DNA of 29,630 bases, from assembly GCA_021802085.1 (NCBI GenBank), contig JAKAAZ010000011.1, positions 1 through 29,630 of the forward strand. Direction: 5' to 3'. The DNA comes from Acidobacteriota bacterium. GTDB lineage: Bacteria > Acidobacteriota > Terriglobia > Terriglobales > Acidobacteriaceae. Shown one piece after another: positions 15,952-22,647 of the stretch. The translations under genes were made by a program, and so were the position numbers. Below the pieces are notes generated by a model. It saw only the letters and a program-made list of their open reading frames with translations, had not been told where the DNA came from and made no database searches. Within the stretch, counting starts at the first letter, position 1. Each line of letters begins with the position of its first letter.

Positions 15952-17910
15952 TTAACGCTTCACCGGTTTCTTCGGGTCGATCACGCGCAGCGCGATCACG
16001 GTTTCGTCGTCGAAATGTTCCACCGGTCCCTGGAAGTCCGACACCGCCTTCAGGATATTGCTGACAATGGTAGCAGCCGAGCAGCGACGATGTTCTTCCA
16101 GAACCGCTGCCAGCCGTTCCATGTCGAACATTTCATCCTGATCGTTTTCCGCGTCGATCATGCCGTCGGAATAAAACACGATCATGTCGCCAGGCTGCGT
16201 AGACAAAGTGAATTCTTCATATTCGACATCGGGGAACATGCCCAGCGGAATGCCCGTGGCCTGGATCGGTTCCACGCCTTTGGCGCGGCAAAACAGCGGC
16301 TGACACCCGCCCGCATTTGCAACCTGCAATGTCTTGTCGTTGTCGTTCCAAATCGCGAACAGCAGTGTGACGTATTGCGCGTCGAGTTTTCTCTCCTGGA
16401 GTTGCTCGTTCAGCGCCGCCAGCATCTGCGCCGGGGAAGGCCGCTGGGCCGCCAGCGAACGCATGATGCCGCTGACCAGCGCCGCATACAGCGCCGCCGC
16501 AGCCGCCTTGCCGCTCACATCTCCCAGCACGATGGCGGTGCGCCCGTCGCCATAGTCCAGAAAATCGTACAAGTCGCCGCCAATCGTCCGTGCCGGCACA
16601 AATTGCGCCGCCAGTTCGGCATGGATGGGCACCGGCACGCTTTGCGGCATCAGGCGAAACTGCACCTTGCGCGCCATCGCCAGGTCTTCTTCCAGGCGCT
16701 GTTCTTCCTGCGCCAGGCGCTGATACAGGCCGGCATTTTCGAGCGCAATCGCCAGCTGCGAGGCCAAAGTGCTGACCGCATGGACATGGTCGTCGGTAAA
16801 AAAGTTCGGTCGCGTATGCTCCAGGTCCAGCACTCCCAGAACCTTGCCTTTGTAAATTAGCGGCACGGCCATTTCAGAGCGCGTTTCCGCGTGCACAAGA
16901 ATATACCGCGCATCGTGCCGCACATCTCCAACCGTAATCGTCTGACGGGTGCTGACCGCGGCGCCGATCAGTCCACGCTGGATCGGCACCGGCTCGGAAA
17001 ATGAACTGTCCGTTTTGCCGAATCGAATCGAGAAGCGATGGATGAGCATGTTACGCTTGTCATCCAGCATCCAGATGGCGAACATCTGGTAGGGAATCAC
17101 GCGCTGCAACAACTTCCCAACCCTCTCCAGCAACTGCTCCGGGTCCAGAATCGAGGTCAGTTCGCGGCTGATTTCATGCAGCAATTCCAGCGTCTGCGCT
17201 TGCCGCGAGATGCGCGTATACAGCCGCGCGTTCTCCACCGCAATGGCTACGCGCGAGGCCGTCAGTTGCAGCAGGTGCAAATGCTCCGGGCGAAAATAAT
17301 TGGTTTGCTCCGACTGAATATCGATGACGCCGATGACGCGGTTCTTGGTCACCAGCGGCACCGCCAGTTCCGAACGCACTTCGGAATTGGCGTCGATGTA
17401 GTTGGAAAGCACGCTCACATCGTTGATCAGCATCGCTTCCCGGCGTTCCGCCACCTGACCGACGACGCCCTCGCCCATTCGAATCCGCAGTCGCTCTATC
17501 TCCGGGGAGTGGCCGATCTGGAAACGTATGCGCAGTTCGTTGGTACGGTCGTTCAACAGCAGAATCGCAAAGATGCGGTAGTCGATGACGGCGCGCACCA
17601 GGTCCGCCACGCGATGCAGCAGCGTTTGCAGATCCAGCGTGGTGTTCAGCGCGTCCGCAAGCCGGGTCAGGAAGTCGATCTGCAGGGAATCGATTCTGGG
17701 TTCGACGCGCGCCGGCTCGGCGGATGCGGGGCGATAGTCGCCCTCAAACGCGTGAGGCTCAATAGCGGATTTCGGCTCGGCTATCTCCCTCGATACCACG
17801 GTCGACGCCTGCGCCAAGGGCTTTTGGTTCGCGGGCGCGTTCTCAGACGCGACTCCTTGCGACTCTGGCGCGACGCTTCTTGATACGGATTTGCGTTTGT
17901 TGGAACTCAT
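15952..17910 (-). CDS. SpoIIE/RsbU-type PP2C serine phosphatase with two GAF sensor domains
   Basis: A 652-aa cytoplasmic signalling protein. Residues 1-75 are a polar, probably disordered leader. GAF1 covers about 93-235, and GAF2 about 256-395 (SEMAVPLIYKGKVLGVLDLEHTRPNFF is typical). A helical linker (396-425, coiled-coil-like) leads to the PP2C SpoIIE domain at about 430-646. Metal ligands are in place: Asp446 in GGDLYDF, Asp464 in LGDVSGK, Asp582 in FYSDGMIDAEN and Asp634/Asp635 in DDETVIALRV. Relatives dephosphorylate anti-anti-sigma factors of the RsbV/SpoIIAA type, switching stress sigma factors on; no such partner or anti-sigma kinase gene is adjacent. ATG 17910 and its AGCAGG Shine-Dalgarno lie inside one arm of a long inverted repeat (17901-17953), which could hide the start in the mRNA. 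It lies 79 nt downstream of deoC on the same strand. Confidence 0.93.
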   Translation of the reverse strand: MSSNKRKSVSRSVAPESQGVASENAPANQKPLAQASTVVSREIAEPKSAIEPHAFEGDYRPASAEPARVEPRIDSLQIDFLTRLADALNTTLDLQTLLHRVADLVRAVIDYRIFAILLLNDRTNELRIRFQIGHSPEIERLRIRMGEGVVGQVAERREAMLINDVSVLSNYIDANSEVRSELAVPLVTKNRVIGVIDIQSEQTNYFRPEHLHLLQLTASRVAIAVENARLYTRISRQAQTLELLHEISRELTSILDPEQLLERVGKLLQRVIPYQMFAIWMLDDKRNMLIHRFSIRFGKTDSSFSEPVPIQRGLIGAAVSTRQTITVGDVRHDARYILVHAETRSEMAVPLIYKGKVLGVLDLEHTRPNFFTDDHVHAVSTLASQLAIALENAGLYQRLAQEEQRLEEDLAMARKVQFRLMPQSVPVPIHAELAAQFVPARTIGGDLYDFLDYGDGRTAIVLGDVSGKAAAAALYAALVSGIMRSLAAQRPSPAQMLAALNEQLQERKLDAQYVTLLFAIWNDNDKTLQVANAGGCQPLFCRAKGVEPIQATGIPLGMFPDVEYEEFTLSTQPGDMIVFYSDGMIDAENDQDEMFDMERLAAVLEEHRRCSAATIVSNILKAVSDFQGPVEHFDDETVIALRVIDPKKPVKR

Positions 17911-17953
17911 GGCCTGCTCTTCAGCATAGCGCAGTGGGGCAGGATGAGTTCCA
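17901..17953 (-). promoter_or_regulatory. Inverted repeat pairing the Shine-Dalgarno and start codon of the SpoIIE phosphatase gene
   Basis: TGGAACTCAT (17901-17910) is the exact complement of ATGAGTTCCA (17944-17953), and CCTGC (17913-17917) of GCAGG (17939-17943); a 2-nt bulge and a 21-nt loop separate the arms. In the minus-strand transcript this is a 15-bp stem whose 3' arm contains the AGCAGG ribosome site, the ATG at 17910-17908 and the first codons. Such a hairpin would be expected to block initiation unless opened. Regulation is inference; the pairing is seen directly. Confidence 0.55.
17937..17953 (+). repeat. 17-bp direct repeat, copy 1 (GGGCAGGATGAGTTCCA)
   Basis: The same 17 bases occur exactly at 26571-26587. 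Copy 1 lies just upstream of the SpoIIE phosphatase gene and forms the 5' arm of its start-codon hairpin. Copy 2 lies upstream of a small exported protein gene. Confidence 0.6.
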
Positions 17954-17989
17954 CAGGATTTTCGCGGCTCAGAGCGTCGATTCCCGCGC

Positions 17990-18793
17990 CTAATTCGAGG
18001 TTGCGGCGCTGTGTTCCGTCACATAACTCTCGACCGCGCGGCGCTGCTCCATGTAGCTTTCCACAATCGCCACGCCGGAAGACGTTCCAATCCGGCTGGC
18101 GCCCGCCTCCAGCATGTCACGGACCGCGTCCAGCGTGCGTATGCCACCTGCCGCCTTGACGCCGCAGCGCCCTCCCACCACACCGCGCAGCAGGCCGACA
18201 TCGGCCACAGTTGCGCCGCCGCTGGAAAATCCAGTGCTCGTCTTCACAAAATCCACGCCCGCGGCCACGCAGATTTCCGAAGCGCGCAGCTTTTCTTCCA
18301 GCGTCAGCAGACATGTTTCCAGGATCGCTTTGATGCGTGCCCCGGCATCGTGCGCCAACTCCACCATGGTGCGCATATCGTTTTGTACCGTCGCGTTGTC
18401 GCCGCTCTTCAACGTGCCGATCTGGATCACCACATCCAGTTCCTGCGCTCCCAGGCGCAAGGCGGACTCGCCCTCCTCGCGTTTGCAGTGGGTCAGCGAA
18501 GCTCCCAAAGGAAATCCGACGACGGAGCCGACCGCTATGCCGGTACCGGAGAGAGCGCTGTGCGCCAGCGCGATCCAGCAAGGATTCACGCACACGCAGG
18601 CGAAGCGATAGTGGACAGCCTCCTGGCACAATCGCAGCACATCGGCCGCGGTAGCGTCGGGCTGCAGCAAGGTGTGATCCAGCGTGGCCGCCAGGCTTTG
18701 CCAGTCGCGCAGTGCATGGGCGGCGAAGGCGGCAACATCGAAACTGGAGATTTGAAATTCATCGGCAAGATCAGGGGAAGAGAAAGCAGTCAT
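17990..18793 (-). CDS. deoC: Deoxyribose-phosphate aldolase
   Basis: Class I aldolase (TIM barrel) that splits 2-deoxyribose-5-phosphate into glyceraldehyde-3-phosphate and acetaldehyde in deoxynucleoside catabolism; cytoplasmic. In this 267-aa protein the Schiff-base lysine is Lys184 in VDFVKTSTGFSSGGAT, the second active-site lysine is Lys213 in VKAAGGIRT, and the catalytic Asp120 lies in AQELDVVIQ. The front part has the family LDHTLLQPDAT block (38-48). The first 30 residues are a non-conserved extension. ATG 18793 has only a weak Shine-Dalgarno. It follows hpt by 37 nt on the same strand, so the two probably form a nucleotide-salvage operon, possibly continuing into the SpoIIE phosphatase gene 79 nt later. 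Confidence 0.95.
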   Translation of the reverse strand: MTAFSSPDLADEFQISSFDVAAFAAHALRDWQSLAATLDHTLLQPDATAADVLRLCQEAVHYRFACVCVNPCWIALAHSALSGTGIAVGSVVGFPLGASLTHCKREEGESALRLGAQELDVVIQIGTLKSGDNATVQNDMRTMVELAHDAGARIKAILETCLLTLEEKLRASEICVAAGVDFVKTSTGFSSGGATVADVGLLRGVVGGRCGVKAAGGIRTLDAVRDMLEAGASRIGTSSGVAIVESYMEQRRAVESYVTEHSAATSN

Positions 18794-18830
18794 AATCCAA
18801 GTGTCCTATCTACAACTCTGGATAAGCGTG

Positions 18831-19388
18831 CTACTCCCAGACGTCGGTGGGAGCATCCATGGGCATCAAGCAGATGTCCGGCAGGTTGCGGTAGTGTTCG
18901 GCAAAATCCATGCCATAGCCGACCACAAAACGATTGGGAATGGTGAAGCCAACATAATCCGTCTCGATCTGGCAGAGACGCCTTTCTGGCTTGTCCAGCA
19001 ACGCCGCGATCTTCAATGTAGCGGGTCGTTGCGCCAACAACACAGTTTTCAGATAAGAAAGTGTTCGCCCGGTATCTAGAATGTCCTCTACCAGGATCAC
19101 GTTTTTCCCTTCAATCGGCTGGTCTACGTCCTTGATCAAACGGACAGCGCTGGAACACGTCGCCATCCCATAGCTGGACACTGCAAGAAAGTCGAACGTG
19201 CAGTCGACGGTGATGACACGCGCCAAGTCGGCCACAAATAGCGCCGCGCCCTTCAGCACCCCCACCAGCACGACCGTCTGTCCGGCAAAATCGCGGCTGA
19301 TTTCCATCCCCAGCTCGCTGACCCGCTGCTGGATCTGCTGGCGGGTGAGTAGACACTCGAGTGCTGGCTTGTTGGCTGACTCAGTCAT
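18831..19388 (-). CDS. hpt: Hypoxanthine phosphoribosyltransferase
   Basis: Purine salvage enzyme converting hypoxanthine (and guanine) plus PRPP to IMP/GMP in the cytoplasm. From Met 19388 it is 185 aa, close to the family norm of about 175-190. The PRPP loop is VILVEDILDTGRTL (97-110, with Glu101, Asp102 and Asp105). The purine-contact region is LLDKPERR (130-137), followed by VVGYGMDFAEHYRNLPDI (155-172). An N-terminal VGVLKGAALFVADLAR (42-57) supplies the PPi loop. The frame is open further upstream (ATG at 19433, 19445 and 19535), but the extra residues are not family-like. 19445 gives 204 aa and is the main alternative. It is divergent from lgt and 37 nt upstream of deoC. Confidence 0.92.
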   Translation of the reverse strand: MTESANKPALECLLTRQQIQQRVSELGMEISRDFAGQTVVLVGVLKGAALFVADLARVITVDCTFDFLAVSSYGMATCSSAVRLIKDVDQPIEGKNVILVEDILDTGRTLSYLKTVLLAQRPATLKIAALLDKPERRLCQIETDYVGFTIPNRFVVGYGMDFAEHYRNLPDICLMPMDAPTDVWE

Positions 19389-19495
19389 CAAGGCTGAAAT
19401 CCGCTGCTTCTCATAGGACGAAGTTTTCAACATTGTGTGAGCCATGGTTCCCGACGAATCGGCGCTCGACGGAAATCCGATTCCGTCACGTATCT

Positions 19496-19501
19496 TATAC
19501 T
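19496..19501 (+). promoter_or_regulatory. Possible -10 element for lgt
   Basis: TATACT lies 24 nt before the lgt ATG and would give a leader of about 18 nt containing the AGGGA ribosome site. No convincing -35 hexamer is seen at 16-18 nt spacing. Confidence 0.28.
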
Positions 19502-19525
19502 GGAAATCAAGGGAATTCTCTCTGC

Positions 19526-20320
19526 ATGTATCCATTTATTCACATCGGGCGTTTCGAAATCGGCACATTCGGCATTCTGCTCTGGCTGGCGGCAGTTTCC
19601 GGCTGCTGGGTGCTGTATAAAAATTTCCAGCGCAAAGGCGTCGAGGCGGATGCCATCAACGTCACCGCCCTGGCCACCGTGGCTGGCATCATCGGCGCAA
19701 AATTGTGGCATGTCTTCGAGTCGCCTCATTTGTTAATGCAGATTCCGCTGCAACTATTGTTGGATCGCGCCGGGTTTGCCTGGTTTGGCGGCTTGGTCGC
19801 CGCCATCCTGGTCTTGATGTGGCAGGGACGCGTCGCCAAAGTCGGCGCTCTCGGCATGTTGGACCTGGCCGCGCCCGCCGCCGCTGTCGGATACGGAGTG
19901 GGCCGTCTGGGTTGTCTCAGTTCAGGGGATGGCGACTATGGCATTCCCACCTCCCTGCCATGGGGCGTCAGCTTTCCTCATGGCCTGGTTCCCACCATGC
20001 AGCGCGTGCAGCCCACGCCCGTGTATGAATTCATCGCGGCCCTGCTGATCGCCTGGTACCTGTGGCGACGGGGAAGAGTCGACAAGCCGGTGGGAATGAT
20101 TACAGGCGAGTACCTGGTCTGGACCGGATTGGCCCGCTTCCTGGTGGAGTTTGTTCGCATCAATCCAAGAATCTATTTCGGCATGAGCAATGCCCAGGTC
20201 GCCAGCATCGGCTCCGTGATTGCCGGCGTCGTGTTGATCGTATGGGCCCAGCGGCATGCGCGCGCGATCACGCAGGCGCGACGACGGCCCAAGCCGGTAA
20301 CCCACACCGTATCGAGCTAA
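19526..20320 (+). CDS. lgt: Prolipoprotein diacylglyceryl transferase
   Basis: Inner-membrane enzyme that transfers diacylglycerol from phosphatidylglycerol to the lipobox cysteine, the first step of lipoprotein maturation. The 264-aa protein has about seven membrane segments. The signature region reads GVGRLGCLSSGDGDYGIPTSLPWGVSF (124-150); Arg127 and the acidic/Tyr positions are kept, while the usual Asn before GD is Ser133. PTPVYEF (163-169) and GLARFLVEFVR (201-211, with Glu208 and Arg211) are the other conserved blocks. ATG 19526 (AGGGA 11 nt upstream) is preferred to an open extension back to 19361, which overlaps hpt and has no family similarity. The second enzyme of the pathway, LspA, is at 27828. 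The Arg/Lys-rich tail is cytoplasmic. Confidence 0.92.
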   Translation: MYPFIHIGRFEIGTFGILLWLAAVSGCWVLYKNFQRKGVEADAINVTALATVAGIIGAKLWHVFESPHLLMQIPLQLLLDRAGFAWFGGLVAAILVLMWQGRVAKVGALGMLDLAAPAAAVGYGVGRLGCLSSGDGDYGIPTSLPWGVSFPHGLVPTMQRVQPTPVYEFIAALLIAWYLWRRGRVDKPVGMITGEYLVWTGLARFLVEFVRINPRIYFGMSNAQVASIGSVIAGVVLIVWAQRHARAITQARRRPKPVTHTVSS

Positions 20321-20351
20321 GTCTTTTTTTGAGACGCTGTACCTGCGGTTC

Positions 20352-20377
20352 GTCATTCTGAGCATAGCGAAGAATCC
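20352..20377 (+). repeat. Dispersed intergenic repeat motif (GTCATTCTGAGC...GCGAAGAATCC)
   Basis: This short element between the converging lgt and SprT-like genes matches a word I know from intergenic regions of many acidobacterial and some other bacterial genomes (GTCATTCTGAGC followed by a GCGAAGAATC end). It occurs once in this window. Function is unknown. Confidence 0.45.
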
Positions 20378-20394
20378 ATCCATTGGAAGGCGCC

Positions 20395-20422
20395 CCATCC
20401 TTCCCGCCTCTGCGAGGGGTGG
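20395..20422. repeat. Intergenic hairpin of CCCATCC...GGGGTGG type
   Basis: CCATCCTTCCCGC (20395-20407) and GCGAGGGGTGG (20412-20422) form an imperfect stem with a 4-nt loop, 75 nt past lgt and 16 nt before the SprT-like stop codon. It may terminate one or both converging transcripts. It resembles the hairpins at 8621 and 25871. Confidence 0.45.
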
Positions 20423-20438
20423 ACACAAATTTGCCCGA

Positions 20439-21185
20439 CTACAGCCGCTTCAAAAATTCCTTCACTAGTTCCAGTTGCGGGAACATCTTTTCTTCCTGCT
20501 GGAATTCGCGCGAATGGACGCAGCGCCGCCCGCCTCGCATCCGCACCGGATGTTTCAAATGCAGCATCTCATGAAACACCAGATACTCCACTGCGTAGCG
20601 CGGCGTCTCCGGCCGGTCGAATACGCGGCTGACCACGATCGTATTGTGAGCAGCGTCGTAATGGCCTAGCTGCCGCCGCGCTGAGTGCGCGCTCCACGTC
20701 AGCACCGGCCTGCCCAGCAGCCCGTTGAAGAATTGCCGATTGAGATGATCGAAGACTTCGTCCAGGTCGTAATAACGTCCCTGCGCCGTGGAAACATTCT
20801 TTCTCCCGCGACTGCGCCGTACCAGCTCCGCCTGCCTGATCACCGCCTCGCTGCCGAGATGCCGTCGATAGCGGTTGGCATGAATCGGCTCAATCGGTTT
20901 GCGGTATAGCTTCGCCAGCAAAATGTGCGCAATCGCGCGCGTCACGCTGTCCGGCGCGCCTTCCAGCATGTCCGAGAGACGCACAAACGCCTTCCCATCG
21001 CGCAGCCGGATGGTTGTATTCACGCCGGTGAAAGGGTAGAAGCTGACATCGAACAGCGGCATCGGCGCGCGCGGGCGCAGCAGCCGATACTCGGCAGAAA
21101 AAATTTCCTGCAGGCGCAGCGCGGGTGTGGGATGCGTTGGTTCAGGTTCCAGCATGGGAAGCAGAGCTAGGGGGGATGCAGTCAA
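20439..21185 (-). CDS. SprT-like zinc metalloprotein
   Basis: A 248-aa protein with a SprT/Wss1-like putative zinc protease core in its second half. The zinc site is VFHEMLHLKHP (203-213; His205, Glu206, His209), and the third ligand is probably His224 in RCVHSREF, as in SprT proteins (HExxH plus a downstream His before xxF). The upstream part contains LDEVFDHLNRQFFNG (141-155) and RRQLGHYD (170-177), which matches the SprT fold. The N-terminal 100 residues are less typical. The TTG start at 21185 is supported by AAGGG 9 nt upstream; ATG 21155 has no Shine-Dalgarno. It is probably cytoplasmic. Eukaryotic relatives act on DNA-protein crosslinks; whether the bacterial one does is not known. The next gene upstream on the same strand is 124 nt away. 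Confidence 0.85.
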   Translation of the reverse strand: MTASPLALLPMLEPEPTHPTPALRLQEIFSAEYRLLRPRAPMPLFDVSFYPFTGVNTTIRLRDGKAFVRLSDMLEGAPDSVTRAIAHILLAKLYRKPIEPIHANRYRRHLGSEAVIRQAELVRRSRGRKNVSTAQGRYYDLDEVFDHLNRQFFNGLLGRPVLTWSAHSARRQLGHYDAAHNTIVVSRVFDRPETPRYAVEYLVFHEMLHLKHPVRMRGGRRCVHSREFQQEEKMFPQLELVKEFLKRL

Positions 21186-21309
21186 ATCAAGGTTCCCTTC
21201 TGCGTTTGGTTCCAGACTTGATTGTAGAGAATTTTGACGGAGGATTACAGCGACAACACTCAGCGGTTGGCGCTCTTCAAACTCAGCAACGCGCGCAATG
21301 CATCGCTGC

Positions 21310-22647
21310 CTATCTTTGCAGCGCGATCAAGCGTTGCCGCGTCTGTGCTTGTTGGTCGGGATATTGATCGTGCGCTACACCGAGAAATTTACGATAGTAC
21401 TCGATCGCTTCTTTCGTGCGGTGCAGATGATCGAGCGATGTGGCACGCATGAACAAAGTCTCCGGTCCATCGCTCAAAGTCTGCGCGCGACGATCCAGCG
21501 CCGTCAGTACCAGCGGGTACTCCGCATTCTTCCAGGCCGCGAACGCAAGCCCGGTCCAGGCGTCCTCTTGAGTAGGTTGAATCTGCAGCGATTTTTGAAA
21601 TGCTTCGATGGCCGGTCCCCATTGTTGTTCGCGCGTGAAGTTTTCTCCCACCGCGGTCAGCAGGTCGGAATCGTTTCCATCGTCCGCGAGCAGTTGCTGG
21701 TACAAGGGTTCAGCCTTGTCCGCTTCTCCGGCGCCGCTCAAAAGATCGGCCAGCATGCGCGCGATCGCCGGTTGATTTGGGTTCTGTCGATGCAGGGTTT
21801 GCAGTTGTGCAATCGCCGCTTGCGAGTTGCCCGCGCCTGCCAGTGCCGTGGCAGACTGCGCCAGCAGCGTAGGGTCATTCGGCTCCCGCAGTAGGGCCGG
21901 ATGCAACGCCGACTCCGCCTCGGCGAATTTTCCTTCGTGAATCAACGCGCGCCCCAATCCCTCGGCGGCTGGTATGGATGTTGCATCGGTGGCGAGCAGC
22001 TTCCGATATTCCTGCTCTGCGCCTGGATAGTTGCCCTCCTCCTCCGCCAACTGTCCCGCCAGCAATGTGTCGTCCGGCTGCTCTCCTGTCAACTTGATCG
22101 CTGCCAGCAATGCGTCGCTGGCCGCCGCCGGGTCGCGCATCTCCGCATCGACCCGCGCCAGCGTGCGCGCGACGCTGGCAATCGCTTGCCGCGCGTCGCC
22201 GCTTGCCGGCTGCAGCTTGGCTGCCAGCTCCAGCTCACGGCGAGCATCCTTCCATTGCTGCTGCTCCGCCAGCACTCGGCCCAGCGCGGCGTGCGACTCA
22301 AACTGTTTCGGATCGATGACGATGGCTTTGCGGTAGTCGGCCTCGGCAGCGTCCAATTGATGGCGCGCTTGTTCCACATAACCGCGGTCGTAAAAAATTC
22401 GAGCGTCCTCGATCGAACCCGCGGGCTCGCGCTCGATCGCCTTGTTCAGCATAGGAAGCGCCTTGTCGTACTGCCCAAGCGCGATGGCAGTTTCCGCCTG
22501 CGACAGCAACGTAGCCGCCGACGCCGGAGCATCCACCGCAGGCGCGGAGGTCCCAGCAGGGAGTGGTGTAGTTTGCGCATGCAATCCCGTAGTGGCCTGC
22601 AACAGCGCGGCCGCCATGACACATCGAAGAACAACACATTGCATCAT
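21310..22647 (-). CDS. Exported TPR-repeat protein translationally coupled to uvrA
   Basis: A 445-aa protein with a signal peptide (residues 1-25: short, basic, then MAAALLQATTGLHAQ). The rest is a run of about ten TPR motifs, for example QYDKALPMLNKAIEREPAG, EADYRKAIVIDPKQFESHAALGRVLAEQ and GPAIEAFQKSLQIQPTQEDAWTGLAFAAW, so it is a periplasmic or lipid-facing scaffold with no catalytic motif. Its ATG at 22647 overlaps the uvrA stop as ATGA, so it is probably translated by re-initiation after UvrA, an unexpected pairing for a secreted protein. Partners are unknown. It ends 124 nt before the SprT-like gene. Confidence 0.85.
   Translation of the reverse strand: MMQCVVLRCVMAAALLQATTGLHAQTTPLPAGTSAPAVDAPASAATLLSQAETAIALGQYDKALPMLNKAIEREPAGSIEDARIFYDRGYVEQARHQLDAAEADYRKAIVIDPKQFESHAALGRVLAEQQQWKDARRELELAAKLQPASGDARQAIASVARTLARVDAEMRDPAAASDALLAAIKLTGEQPDDTLLAGQLAEEEGNYPGAEQEYRKLLATDATSIPAAEGLGRALIHEGKFAEAESALHPALLREPNDPTLLAQSATALAGAGNSQAAIAQLQTLHRQNPNQPAIARMLADLLSGAGEADKAEPLYQQLLADDGNDSDLLTAVGENFTREQQWGPAIEAFQKSLQIQPTQEDAWTGLAFAAWKNAEYPLVLTALDRRAQTLSDGPETLFMRATSLDHLHRTKEAIEYYRKFLGVAHDQYPDQQAQTRQRLIALQR

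Noticed and set aside
15901..16860. Open frames of 319 and 281 codons (the second at 17038-17883) on the plus strand
   Set aside because: Both are antisense to the SpoIIE phosphatase gene; His/Arg/Gln-rich and without family motifs.
19361..19525. N-terminal extension of Lgt
   Set aside because: It overlaps the start of hpt on the other strand, and the family fold begins at Met 19526.
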